A stretch of DNA of 64,000 bases from NCBI GenBank assembly GCA_009667805.1, contig CM019064.1, positions 108,226,328 through 108,290,327 of the forward strand, given 5' to 3'. Position numbers and translations under genes: made by a program. The notes beneath the pieces were generated by a model. That model had not been told where the DNA came from. It saw nothing but the letters and a program-made list of their open reading frames with translations, and ran no database searches. This document shows, one piece after another, positions 46,490 to 55,330 of the stretch (the first letter of the stretch is position 1; every line of letters starts with the position of its first letter). The DNA is from Leptobrachium leishanense. Taxonomy: Eukaryota > Chordata > Amphibia > Anura > Megophryidae.

Positions 46490-46618
46490 TCAGGAGTACA
46501 GCAGTACGTAGTGATACCTTTTTTATTGGACTATCGTTACATTTAAAAGACAAGCTTTTGAGAGGATTCCTCTCTTCTTCAGGTTTGGAAGCTTAATGAT
46601 CAGTTCCTAGAATTGAAC
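46490..46618. repeat. Repeat end with hammerhead-like motif in AT-rich DNA
   Basis: Starts after TATATATATATATAAATCAG; shares AGTGATACCTTTTTT with the unique segment of the array units. It is flanked on the other side by the (AT)n at 46619-46667. Confidence 0.5.
46549..46583 (-). ncRNA. Hammerhead-like motif, strong stem, altered core
   Basis: The minus strand reads CCTGAAGA, A, GAGAGG-AAT-CCTCTC, then AAAAGCTTG. Six perfect stem pairs; GAAAC is replaced by AAAAG. Confidence 0.45.
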
Positions 46619-46649
<31 letters not shown>

Positions 46650-46667
46650 TATATATATATATATATA
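46619..46667. repeat. (AT)n/(AC)n microsatellite at the Penelope end
   Basis: Two AT tracts separated by CACACA, directly adjoining the pseudo-LTR. Confidence 0.9.
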
Positions 46668-47396
46668 AAATGTACACGAAGGTTTTGCACTCACGGTTCA
46701 CTGCAGGGTTCCACTCTCACCCGGTGCTTAAGCAAAGGCTAGAATCAATGTAGAATGGCAAGAATGCAAGCACTCATAGGGTTTTCCAAAGTAATCTTCC
46801 TTTAATGAATCCAAAAGTCAACGTTTCGGCTCAACACTGAGCCTTCATCAGGACAAACATATTTAAAAGCAAAACTTGTGTCTGTTTAAATACACACCCT
46901 AATTAAACAATAATCACAAGTCCCCCCACAGAAGTACCCCACTGACCAATGGGACAGAACAGCTATCATTTGCACATGAGGATCAGCATCAGGCACCATC
47001 TGATGACATCAGCCCGGTTAACCCTGTAGCCATGGCAACCTTGCAGGGTATTACTTGAGGGCATCACCAAAGCGATACTAGCCCCCACCACCCCATGTTG
47101 GCAAAGTTAATGAAAGTTTAAGAAAAGAGCCGATCTCCAAACGTCTGCAATCATGATAGAATTCGAGAGTGTGTATTAGCGCTGTGCGCCGTATATTGGC
47201 GTCTCTCCGGTTGTCAAGGCAACCATGACGCATGGCCTGAGGTCGGACCAAAATACTGCTTGCCTGGTCCCGCCCCTCACTCTCTCGTGGTCAAAACGGG
47301 ACCATCTGCGGGAAAACAAAAACACACTACCCCCTTTATTTTTAAAACCAAAGATAAGTATACAAATAACAACCGGTGTAACTACACCGATCGGCG
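46668..47396 (-). repeat. Penelope pseudo-LTR, 3' copy
   Basis: A 729-bp direct repeat of 50769-51497. It contains a hammerhead at 46817-46854. Confidence 0.93.
46817..46854 (-). ncRNA. Hammerhead ribozyme motif in the 3' pseudo-LTR
   Basis: The minus strand reads GTC, CTGATGA, A, GGCTC-AGTGTT-GAGCC, GAAACGTT, GAC. Core boxes are intact and GTC/GAC can start helix I. Helix III would be AC/GT with no loop, so folding as a dimer is the likely route. One extra A lies between the core and helix II. Confidence 0.7.
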
Positions 47397-47589
47397 CCGC
47401 CAGGCAAAAACTAAGATCTTATTAAGCCTCCCTATTTGCATCTATTAATTGCTGGTATTCGAATTTACAAAAAATTCCAAAAATTTCAAAAAAAAATTTC
47501 CCAAAAAAACCCTTTTCAAAAAAAATTTTTCAAAAAATTTTTCCTTCAAAAATTTTTTCTTCAAAAATTCTTTCAAAAATTACACAGAA
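47397..47589. repeat. A/T-rich low-complexity 3' UTR of the Penelope element
   Basis: About 120 bp of AAAAATTTC-like imperfect repeats between the coding end and the 3' pseudo-LTR. Confidence 0.8.
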
Positions 47590-48816
47590 TTACAGGAAAG
47601 CAGAAAAAACATTCCTCTCATTTAATCCCCGTGGAAAAACAGTGTCCAATCTATGGATCCACTGTGCCTCTCTTTGTAAAAGGATTAAGGCTCTGTCACC
47701 CCCTCTCCTTGGGGGAGGGACATGGTCTATCGCCAGAAACTTTAATGAGGACAAAGGGTGGCCGCATTGAAGAAAATGCCGAGCCACTGGCTTGTCCGAC
47801 CTGCCATCCCTATACGCAATCCTGATGTTAGATCTATGGTTGCGTATTCTCTCACAGAGCTGGGTTGTGGTCTTGCCCACATAGGCAAGGCCACAAGGGC
47901 ATAAGATTTTATAGACCACAAACTCAGTTCTGCAAGTAATAAGGTGTCTTATGAAGTATCGCTTCCCTGTATGGGGATGTCTGAACTCTTTTGAGGGGAT
48001 CATATGGCCGCAGGTAACGCAGCCTAAACACCTTTTACATCCTAAGTTTTTAAATTGATTTTGGTTTTGATCATAACTTTTAATGGGATCCGCCTTTACC
48101 AAAAAATCTTTCAAACTGCGGTTTTTGCGATAACAGAACATCGGTTTGTGTCTAAAAGTCTCGGGCAGATTTTGATCCTTTTCCAGGACCGACCAGTTCC
48201 TCCTCACCACTGAGGTGATTTTATTGGAACCTGTATCGAAGGTGAGGGGAAATTTGAATCTATCCAACCCACTTTTTTCTTTCCTGGGGGCTCTCGCTCT
48301 CTCCAGGGCAGCTGTAAGTACTGTTTCAGAGTAACCCCGAGAGGAAAACTTCCGACACATGTCGGAAATCTGTTCCTCCCTAGTGGTCACATCGCTATTA
48401 TTCCTTATAACCCTCAAAAGTTGAGAATAAGGTAGCGATCGCTTCAAATGCTCTGGGTGTGCACTTTGCTCATGGAGCAAAGTGTTGCGGTCTGTAGGCT
48501 TGGAAAACAAGGAATATTGTAAGCAGTTGTCTTTTTTAAATACCCTTACATCCAAAAAATTGATGGAATGTTCATTCACTGTACTGGTGACCTTAATAGG
48601 TGTATCCAAATTGTTTATGCACTGCTCAATTTCCCTTGCTTCATTTACCGTACCCCGCCACAATATAAAGATGTCGTCAATGAAACGTACATATTCAACG
48701 ATTTTATCTGGAAATTGGGTTAAGATATTATCAATCTCAAATTTGTACATGTAGGCATTGGCGTACATGGGGCCATAGCGGCCCCCATGGACATCCCAGT
48801 GCGCTGCAGGTACCAC
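47590..48816 (-). CDS. Penelope protein, C-terminal part: RT core and GIY-YIG
   Basis: A 408-residue frame that carries the end of the reverse transcriptase and the endonuclease. PMYANAYMYKFEI starts the homologous part (residue 16). YVRFIDDIFILW holds the catalytic FIDD box (45-48). INFLDVRVF follows at about 85. A Cys-rich linker has CKRCLGCVTC. The GIY-YIG domain is at about 298-335 (YKILCPCGLAYVG, then RIRNHRSNIR). The last part has LLQREAQWIHRLDTVFPRGLNE, with the domain's Glu. The first 15 residues are out of frame: the true coding sequence enters from the next frame at 48769-48772. The usual length and order of domains are kept. Confidence 0.92.
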   Translation of the reverse strand: MVPAAHWDVHGGRYGPMYANAYMYKFEIDNILTQFPDKIVEYVRFIDDIFILWRGTVNEAREIEQCINNLDTPIKVTSTVNEHSINFLDVRVFKKDNCLQYSLFSKPTDRNTLLHEQSAHPEHLKRSLPYSQLLRVIRNNSDVTTREEQISDMCRKFSSRGYSETVLTAALERARAPRKEKSGLDRFKFPLTFDTGSNKITSVVRRNWSVLEKDQNLPETFRHKPMFCYRKNRSLKDFLVKADPIKSYDQNQNQFKNLGCKRCLGCVTCGHMIPSKEFRHPHTGKRYFIRHLITCRTEFVVYKILCPCGLAYVGKTTTQLCERIRNHRSNIRIAYRDGRSDKPVARHFLQCGHPLSSLKFLAIDHVPPPRRGGDRALILLQREAQWIHRLDTVFPRGLNERNVFSAFL

Positions 48817-49760
48817 TTGTCCTCAAACCTGAAGTAATTATTTTCCAATGCCAACGCCAACAACTCCAAAACAAACTCCACACATGGACCATCATAGTTT
48901 ACAGAATTAGATAGCAACCACCTCATGGCCTCGAGCCCTCCCCCATGCGGAATCACCGTGTATAAACTTTTCACATCTAACGTCATGAAAACCACTTCGT
49001 CACAGTTTACCACAACCGATTTGAGTCTCTGCAAAAAATCATTAGTATCTTTAATACACGTGGGGATACACTGTACCGGTGCTTTAAATAAAAAGTCGAG
49101 CCATTTGGCTGTTGGCTCAATGACTCCCCCTGTGGCTGAGACAATTGGGCGTAGTGGTGGAGCTACTGGATCTTTGTGGATCTTTGGTATTCCGTACACA
49201 ACAGGTGTCCTCGGATGAGGTTTAAGTAGATACTGAAACAAATCCTCATTGATGTGACCAGCTGATAGTCCTCTTTGTATGCTTTTTTCAAATTTAGCCA
49301 TGATTTCTGATGTTGGATCACATGGTAACAGGGAATAGGTAACTCCATCTAAAAGCTGGGAATACATTTCTCTAGCATAGTAAGTGTAATTCAGGATGGT
49401 GATGGCCCCTCCCTTATCTGCCTGCCTTATGATTATAGTGGCATCATCGGATAGATTCTTAATTGCTTCACGTTCTTGTCTGGAGATGTTGCTATGTTTA
49501 GGTGCGTGTTGTTTCATGAGTATGTTGACGTCAGATTTCACTTGACGTAAAAAACGTTTTAATAGATGGCTGGTTAGGAAGGGGATCAAATCGACTTTTT
49601 TGTCGAAATAAAGTTGCATCACTAGTAGACTCGTTCTTGAAAAAATCCGCCAAACGCAAAGTGCGTCCAAATTTGAAAAGTTCCACATTCCATTGGAAGT
49701 CATCAGGTCTAGAGGATGGGACAAAGGATAGTCCCCTGCTGAGGATACCAACCTCCACAT
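48720..49760 (-). CDS. Penelope protein, middle part: RT fingers and palm
   Basis: From about residue 72 (FLRQVKSDVNILMKQ) this frame is the reverse transcriptase N-terminal part: IIRQADKGGAITIL, VVYGIPKIHKD, LRPIVSATGGVIEPTAKW and VVFMTLDVKSLYTVIP (motif A Asp), ending GMSMGAAMAP. The last 12 residues (CTPMPTCTNL...) are frame-shifted; the proper continuation PMYANAYMYKFEI is in the downstream frame. The first 70 residues are also off-frame, the real sequence there being 49555-49758 in the adjacent frame. The two junctions coincide with four C (48769-48772) and six T (49549-49554) as read on the coding strand. Confidence 0.9.
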   Translation of the reverse strand: MWRLVSSAGDYPLSHPLDLMTSNGMWNFSNLDALCVWRIFSRTSLLVMQLYFDKKVDLIPFLTSHLLKRFLRQVKSDVNILMKQHAPKHSNISRQEREAIKNLSDDATIIIRQADKGGAITILNYTYYAREMYSQLLDGVTYSLLPCDPTSEIMAKFEKSIQRGLSAGHINEDLFQYLLKPHPRTPVVYGIPKIHKDPVAPPLRPIVSATGGVIEPTAKWLDFLFKAPVQCIPTCIKDTNDFLQRLKSVVVNCDEVVFMTLDVKSLYTVIPHGGGLEAMRWLLSNSVNYDGPCVEFVLELLALALENNYFRFEDKWYLQRTGMSMGAAMAPCTPMPTCTNLRLIIS

Positions 49761-49860
49761 CAGTTAGAATCCTATCAGAAAGGTTAAATACAGGATTTAT
49801 TTCTTCAAGGGTGGTTTGTTTTTGACGCCACTTGGACTTCCCTTGTTGCCCCCTCCTGAT
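49531..49860 (-). CDS. Penelope protein, segment before the RT (shifted frame)
   Basis: A short coding segment in a third register. It reads TLEEINPVFNLSDR, then LTDVEVGILSRGLSFVP, a well-conserved Penelope block, and LADFFKNESTSD. It connects to the N-terminal frame at the G5 run (49849-49853) and to the RT frame at the T6 run (49549-49554). Its own Met (49758) is not the real start. Confidence 0.8.
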   Translation of the reverse strand: MRRGQQGKSKWRQKQTTLEEINPVFNLSDRILTDVEVGILSRGLSFVPSSRPDDFQWNVELFKFGRTLRLADFFKNESTSDATLFRQKSRFDPLPNQPSIKTFFTSSEI

Positions 49861-50666
49861 GACTCGCCTTCCTCTATGGTTTTCCCGCGGCTGCGTGTAA
49901 CTGTGCCGCCAGGGTTCAAGGTGTCCGGGACCCCTAGAAAATCCTTTGGGGGTACCTGAGAATCTGTGGAAGGTTCATTTTCAGATGCAGACTCACCCGA
50001 GGTGACATCGATGGTCTGCACTCTAGGTTTGCGTATGCGATTCTTTTGGTTTCTGTAAGGTCTTCTATTTGGTTCTCCACTTAACCAACGATACACACGA
50101 TGTTGCAGGTAATCTTGTTTAACCTTTTCAAACTTTTCTTTTTTAAAACGAATTAGTTCATTTTTGTACTTTGTTACTTCTTGTTCAATTTTCCTTAAGG
50201 TCGTCACTCCTTCCACTGACTCCATCCAGGCCACATGTTCCTTTTCAAAGTCCACAATCTTGACCTTAATTTCCTCTAATTCATCCTTAACCTCTTTGAT
50301 GGCCACCAACATAAGGTCTAAGGAGCATTTGTTGAGTACACTGGTCCAATCCTTGCACACCTGTGCTTTGGACCGTCCTAATGTTGGAACATTATAAATT
50401 CTGAACCCCCTAGGGATTCGTTTTGCCCTGTGGTAGTCTGACAGAAAGAGGCCATGTAGGTCCAAATCCACTTCTTTTTTCTTTAATTTAACTAATTCAA
50501 AGAACAAGTCCTTAGAAGATCGTAAACATTGTAACTCAGTGCTGGATGCTGACCACAAAATAGCATTTGCCTCATCATCGCTGAACTGCAATGTCTGAGC
50601 TTGTTCAGCATGGGCGCCGGCTTGCTGCAAAAACATATCCATTGTAATTGCTTCAATTGCGTGCAA
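49797..50666 (-). CDS. Penelope protein, N-terminal coiled-coil part
   Basis: A 289-residue frame. It starts MHAIEAITMDMFLQQ; either of two Mets (1 or 9) could be used. Residues about 120-195 are rich in Glu and Lys with heptad-like spacing (VKDELEEIKVKIVDFEKEH, KYKNELIRFKKEKFEKV), suggesting a coiled coil. A basic patch (RRPYRNQKNRIRKPR, about 208-222) precedes an acidic Ser-rich linker. It ends artificially at a TAA after the G5-run shift; the coding sequence continues as KSKWRQKQTTLEE in the next frame. N-terminal regions of Penelope proteins are poorly conserved, so the role is unknown, perhaps nucleic-acid binding. Confidence 0.75.
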   Translation of the reverse strand: MHAIEAITMDMFLQQAGAHAEQAQTLQFSDDEANAILWSASSTELQCLRSSKDLFFELVKLKKKEVDLDLHGLFLSDYHRAKRIPRGFRIYNVPTLGRSKAQVCKDWTSVLNKCSLDLMLVAIKEVKDELEEIKVKIVDFEKEHVAWMESVEGVTTLRKIEQEVTKYKNELIRFKKEKFEKVKQDYLQHRVYRWLSGEPNRRPYRNQKNRIRKPRVQTIDVTSGESASENEPSTDSQVPPKDFLGVPDTLNPGGTVTRSRGKTIEEGESSGGGNKGSPSGVKNKPPLKK

Positions 50667-50768
50667 TACTTATACAAAAAAAGAGTAATGTCCTTGATGA
50701 TTGTTCAAAGTATCATATAACTGTGCCGGTGCATTAACCAGGGATTGCGCCAAATCCCAATAAATATA

Positions 50769-51497
50769 AAATGTACACGAAGGTTTTGCACTCACGGTTC
50801 ACTGCAGGGTTCCACTCTCACCCGGTGCTTAAGCAAAGGCTAGAATCAATGTAGAATGGCAAGAATGCAAGCACTCATAGGGTTTTCCAAAGTAATCTTC
50901 CTTTAATGAATCCAAAAGTCAACGTTTCGGCTCAACACTGAGCCTTCATCAGGACAAACATATTTAAAAGCAAAACTTGTGTCTGTTTAAATACACACCC
51001 TAATTAAACAATAATCACAAGTCCCCCCACAGAAGTACCCCACTGACCAATGGGACAGAACAGCTATCATTTGCACATGAGGATCAGCATCAGGCACCAT
51101 CTGATGACATCAGCCCGGTTAACCCTGTAGCCATGGCAACCTTGCAGGGTATTACTTGAGGGCATCACCAAAGCGATACTAGCCCCCACCACCCCATGTT
51201 GGCAAAGTTAATGAAAGTTTAAGAAAAGAGCCGATCTCCAAACGTCTGCAATCATGATAGAATTCGAGAGTGTGTATTAGCGCTGTGCGCCGTATATTGG
51301 CGTCTCTCCGGTTGTCAAGGCAACCATGACGCATGGCCTGAGGTCGGACCAAAATACTGCTTGCCTGGTCCCGCCCCTCACTCTCTCGTGGTCAAAACGG
51401 GACCATCTGCGGGAAAACAAAAACACACTACCCCCTTTATTTTTAAAACCAAAGATAAGTATACAAATAACAACCGGTGTAACTACACCGATCGGCG
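50769..51497 (-). repeat. Penelope pseudo-LTR, 5' copy
   Basis: Upstream copy relative to the element's transcription, about 100 bp before the first start codon. It contains a hammerhead at 50918-50955. Confidence 0.93.
50918..50955 (-). ncRNA. Hammerhead ribozyme motif in the 5' pseudo-LTR
   Basis: Identical to 46817-46854. Cleavage here and in the other copy would release a 4101-nt unit from a read-through transcript. Confidence 0.7.
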
Positions 51498-51870
51498 TAT
51501 GAAAAGTGAATCCAGGCACTCAGTTCCAGTGAGTTGCAGGCCAGACAGGTCCTGCAGAATTTAATGTAATGTCCAGGTGCTAAACTCCCCTGAAGGGTAA
51601 TATAGCAAACAAAAAAAGAGAAGGTGGGAGGCACATTGGGACTTCCATAAAACAATAAATTTTATAGGATCTACATAAATAAAACCGACGTTGCGACCCA
51701 AAGAGGGCCTTTTTCAAGGTACAAAAAACATGAAGGTAACAATTTTTATAGGTAAAAAACAAGGGGTACTTACCCATCCCCTCCTTTGGCAGTGGACTGG
51801 TAAAACGCCCAGATTCCGGAAGTGTCAATTGAGAAGCGTGAGGACATAGCCGGGCTGTGGCGTGATATAT
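51498..51870 (-). repeat. Degenerate pseudo-LTR-like fragment
   Basis: Adjoins the Penelope element. It contains a hammerhead-like motif (51687-51719) and GGGAGGCACATTGGGACTTC, a box like the outer part of the 30772 palindrome. Probably the older element into which the Penelope element inserted. Confidence 0.45.
51687..51719 (-). ncRNA. Hammerhead-like motif, degenerate
   Basis: The minus strand reads CCTTGAAAAA, GGCCC-loop-GGGTC, GCAACGTC. The stem has one G-U pair; GAAAC is changed to GCAAC. Confidence 0.42.
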
Positions 51871-52509
51871 AATATATATTTAGAAATGCTAGAAAACGGG
51901 ATACACTTAGGGTCTTCAATAGGGATGAGCCGAACACCCGAGTTCGGTTCACATTCGAACTCGAACAATTTCGAAAGTTCGAGTTCGAACTCAAACCGAA
52001 CTCAATGCAAGTCAATGGGACTCAAAAGTTCGGTTTTTAGAGTGCCCTCCAAGAGGGCATATATGCTACATATTTGCCATAAAAGGTCTATGGGGATCCG
52101 GGTAGTGCCCTGGGGGACAGGAAACAAGGACAAAAAGTAAAAAAAAAAACGTTTTTAAAGGGACAGTGAGTTTTCCATGAAATAAGGGTTAAAAATAAAA
52201 ACGAAAAATTCCTTCAAATATCGTGCCTAGGAGGTCCCCATAACCTGCCCGTGAAGTGGCAGATTTGTAGGATGTATAGAAACATTTAAAAACAAAAAAA
52301 TTACATTTCAAATTACGGTAAACGGTTTTCCTTTAATCTATTCATAAACAACTGCTTAGGGCAGCAGTCTGTATTAAAAGAGGAGACCTTTTAGGACACG
52401 CAGAACAAGTTTACTGAATTTTTGGCAAAATTATTGTGAAACTTATGCAGGCTTTGGATGAAAGTAACAATAGGTGCTTTAAAATTGGGCCTCTAGTGTT
52501 GGCAACAGT

Positions 52510-52980
52510 GCCGTCCCACCGTAACCCCTCTGTGGTATTGTGGATGAGTGCAGGGTTGGACCCTGCGGTCCAAAAAACTTAAAATTATATAATTCTGGTA
52601 ATATAGGCGTCAGTAGCAGTGCACCCAAATAATGTGCCTTTCATGGCAGCAAGTGCCTTCACACCGTAACCCATTTGTGGTATTGTGGAAGAGTGCAGGG
52701 GTGGACCCTGCGGTCCTATATTAAAAAGTTATGAATCAGGTAAAGGCGTCAGTGCACCCAAATATTGTGCCTTTGGTGGCAGCAAGTGCCTGCACACCGT
52801 AACCCTTTTGTGGTATTGTGGAAGAGTGCAGGGTTGGACCCTGCGGTTCAAAAAATTAAAATGATAAAAATCTGGTAATGGCGTCAGTGCACCCAAATAT
52901 TTTGCCTTTGGTGGCAGCAAGTGTCTTCACACCGTAACCCCTTTGTGGTATTGTGTAGGAGTTCAGTGGTGGAGGTTTTG
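52510..52980. repeat. 134-bp tandem repeats inside the hAT element
   Basis: Four copies of a unit beginning CCGTAACCC, with starts at about 52516, 52664, 52797 and 52931. Each contains GTGGTATTGTGG and GGACCCTGCGGT (the last copy is incomplete). Confidence 0.88.
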
Positions 52981-53022
52981 TGAAAGCAGAAGAAATCCCC
53001 GATCTATTCCGTTACGTCAGCA

Positions 53023-53790
53023 TCAGGGGATTGATAGCTGCTGATCCAGGGCTGATTCATTTTTTGTAAATGTCAGCCGGTCTACAGAGTCGGTGGACAG
53101 ACGCACTCTTTTGTCTGTGACAAAACCTTCAGCGGCACTGAACATCCTTTCAGAAAGCACGCTGGATGAAGGGCAACCTAGTAGCTGCATAGCATATTGG
53201 CTAAGTTCTGGCCAGTGATCCAATCTCAACACCCAGTAAGCCAGTGGATCATCTGCTGGAAAGGTATCCAGGTCTGCCCTTCCCCCTAGGTAGTCCTGCA
53301 CCATACGGTGAAGACGCTGGCAATGGGTGCCTACATTTGACATCCCTGGGCGTCGTGGACTAAAAAAATTTAAAAAGGCATCAGTCAAGCGGCCCCGGCC
53401 TTCACCTCTATTCCTCTGATCATCCGCAGCCTTAGAAGCACCTGTGTCATCACTTGGCAACCAACCAGTGCCTGGAAAGGTGTTACACAAGTGTCGCTTT
53501 AGAGCGTCCTCAAATTTTTTCATCCTGTCCTCCCTCTGTGCGGGCAGGATGAGCTCTGCAACTTTACCCTTGTATCGTGGATCAAGAAGGCTTGCCAACC
53601 AGTAATGATCCCTCTCCTTGATAGCACGAATCTTGGGGTCCTTTACCAGGCTTTGCAGGATAAGGGAGCCCATGCAGCGTAGGTTGGAGGTGGCATTAGC
53701 TTCTGAGTCTTCCTGGTCAATGAGGAGGATGACCCCATCATGCACTTCCTCCTCCCAGCCATGTACTAGTCCTTGTATTTCTGGGCACAC
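53023..53790 (-). CDS. hAT transposase, C-terminal part
   Basis: A 255-residue frame. HYWLASLLDPRYKGK (about 62-76) is a conserved hAT block. The C-terminal dimerisation domain has DPLAYWVLRLDHWPELSQYA, then SVLSERMFSAAEGFVTDKR and VDRLTFTKNE. Full hAT transposases exceed 500 residues, with an N-terminal BED zinc finger and catalytic Asp residues. Those parts are absent upstream (53791-54200), where only a short frame starting MSEKLKRTGRRS is present. The copy looks internally deleted and incapable of its own transposition, but the ends are intact and could be moved in trans. Confidence 0.9.
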   Translation of the reverse strand: MCPEIQGLVHGWEEEVHDGVILLIDQEDSEANATSNLRCMGSLILQSLVKDPKIRAIKERDHYWLASLLDPRYKGKVAELILPAQREDRMKKFEDALKRHLCNTFPGTGWLPSDDTGASKAADDQRNRGEGRGRLTDAFLNFFSPRRPGMSNVGTHCQRLHRMVQDYLGGRADLDTFPADDPLAYWVLRLDHWPELSQYAMQLLGCPSSSVLSERMFSAAEGFVTDKRVRLSTDSVDRLTFTKNESALDQQLSIP

Positions 53791-54329
53791 AAAACCCTCC
53801 CTTGAGGATCCCCACCTTCAATGCCCCTACTACTTAAATATTTCTCCTCCTCCTCATCCTCCTCCTGTCTGATCTGAGGAGGACCCGCTGGAATGCTGTC
53901 TGCAGAATGACTGCAGAGCTAGGGAAGGCCTCCTCTTCCTCCCGCTGCTCTGCCTCTAGAGCCACATCTATAATTCCCCGCAGTGTGCTCCACCAGGAAC
54001 ACTAAAGGAATTGTGTCACTGATGCTGCTGCTTAAGATGGCCAGCACCAGTTAGAAAGGACAAGCGTGCCCCTGCAGAGGATGCACCACGTCCATGATGA
54101 ACCAGAGGCACAGCCTCCCGACACAGAGGCTACTTGCCCTCTTATCTGTGCCGGGGAGCGTCTGCCTGTCCTTTTTAGTTTTTCTGACATGGTGAGTGAT
54201 ATATAGATTAAATATATACAGAACTCTGATTCAACTCTGTTATAAAAATTGTTGATATGCTACAGAACTCTGATTCAACTCTGGTATAAAGATTAAAGAT
54301 TTCCAGAACTCTGGTATAACTCAGTGAGA

Positions 54330-54740
54330 CACCCTGATAGCTGGCAGCCAGTGGCAAGACACAGATTACAATTCCCAGAAACCTCCTATAAATCAGTGAG
54401 ACCCCCTGATGGGTGGCAGTGACAAGACACAGATTACCTCAATTCCCAAATATTTTGTAGAAATTACTGACTCCCCAAAATACTTGGTGGCAGCCAGTGA
54501 GAACACATGATTATAACAATTCCCAAATATTTTGTAGAAATTACTGACCCCCCAAAATACTTGGTGGCAGCCAGTGAGAACACACAGATTAGAACAATTC
54601 CCAGATATTTTGTAGAAATTACTGAGCCCATAATACTTGGTGGCAGTGAGAACACACAGATTAGAACAATTCCCAGATATTTTGTAGAAATGAGACCCCC
54701 CAGTAGCTGGTGGCAGACTGGCAGTGAGAACACACACGAA
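54330..54740. repeat. Roughly 75-bp tandem repeats in the hAT subterminal region
   Basis: Four or five copies of a unit with ACAATTCCCA(A/G)ATATTTTGTAG, then AATTACTGA and TACTTGGTGGCAG. Spacing varies between 70 and 80 bp. Frames here with repeated FYKISGNCSN are translations of the repeat. Confidence 0.85.
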
Positions 54741-55330
54741 CACAAGAACAATCTCCTCTCAAACACGTGCTGAAGCGCTGTGTGAAGCCTTATATAGTGT
54801 GCTGCGGGACTTAGCTCTATGAGCCCATGATTGGGCAAAATTTACCCAATCAGGACTCTGAGCCATGATTGGCATAGTCTTGAGCCTGTCTTGCACCTGA
54901 CCTGTGGTCAGGTGCAAGGCTGTAGCCAATTACAAGCTTCAGGCCAGTGGAAAAGTGCATTGTGGTCCATTGTGGTGCATTGTGGGCGAACATGCGGCGA
55001 ACACGCGGAAATGTTCGTAGTTCGTGCACATGCGAACAGGCGATGTTCGAATCGAACTCCGAACCGATCGAACCGAACAGCTCATCCCTAGTCTTCAATG
55101 AAATACAAAAAACTTTAATGAATCATCATTTAAAAAATAGCCTGTGTGCTTGCTCGGGCAAGTACACAGGCTATTTTTTAAATGATGATTCATTAAAGTT
55201 TTTTGTATTTTATTGAAGACCCTAAGTGCATTCCGTTTTCTTGCATTTCTATATATTTCCTTGGAATTATGCACTGGGCATGACTGCTTTGTTGGCTGGC
55301 TGATTGAGGCAACTTATTGGGACTTATATA

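Larger units (their letters stand above)
46668..51497 (-). mobile_element. Penelope-like retroelement, nearly complete, with pseudo-LTRs
   Basis: A minus-strand element of about 4.83 kb. Two direct 729-bp repeats (46668-47396, 50769-51497; offset exactly 4101) enclose one long coding region with a reverse transcriptase and a C-terminal GIY-YIG endonuclease, the hallmark of Penelope-like elements. Each repeat holds a hammerhead motif. I saw no difference between the repeats by eye, which suggests a recent insertion. The left end abuts an AT microsatellite. Confidence 0.94.
51920..55090 (-). mobile_element. hAT transposon with exact 8-bp duplication
   Basis: 3171 bp with inverted ends TAGGGATGAGC...GCTCATCCCTA and GTCTTCAA duplicated at 51912-51919 and 55091-55098. 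Subterminal GTTCGAACTCGAAC-like boxes repeat near both ends. It encodes the C-terminal half of a hAT transposase on the minus strand. It also carries two internal minisatellites (52510-52980 and 54330-54740). Confidence 0.94.
51877..55252. repeat. Palindromic unit split by the hAT element
   Basis: Left arm 51877-51919 plus 55099-55150 is the reverse complement of 55155-55252 (shared ATGATGATTCATTAAAG, CCTAAGTGCATTCCG-type boxes), with its centre at GCTCGGGC. The unbroken right arm has TTGAAGAC once, giving the empty hAT target. AT-rich DNA flanks the unit. Confidence 0.82.

Noticed and set aside
46668..51497. Reading the direct repeats as a normal LTR retrotransposon or retrovirus
   Set aside because: There are no gag, protease or integrase sequences, no TG...CA ends and no primer-binding site; the GIY-YIG domain and hammerheads identify a Penelope-like element.
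54393..54838. Frames with repeated FYKISGNCSN and STKYLGI units
   Set aside because: Translation of tandem repeats in the subterminal region of the hAT element.
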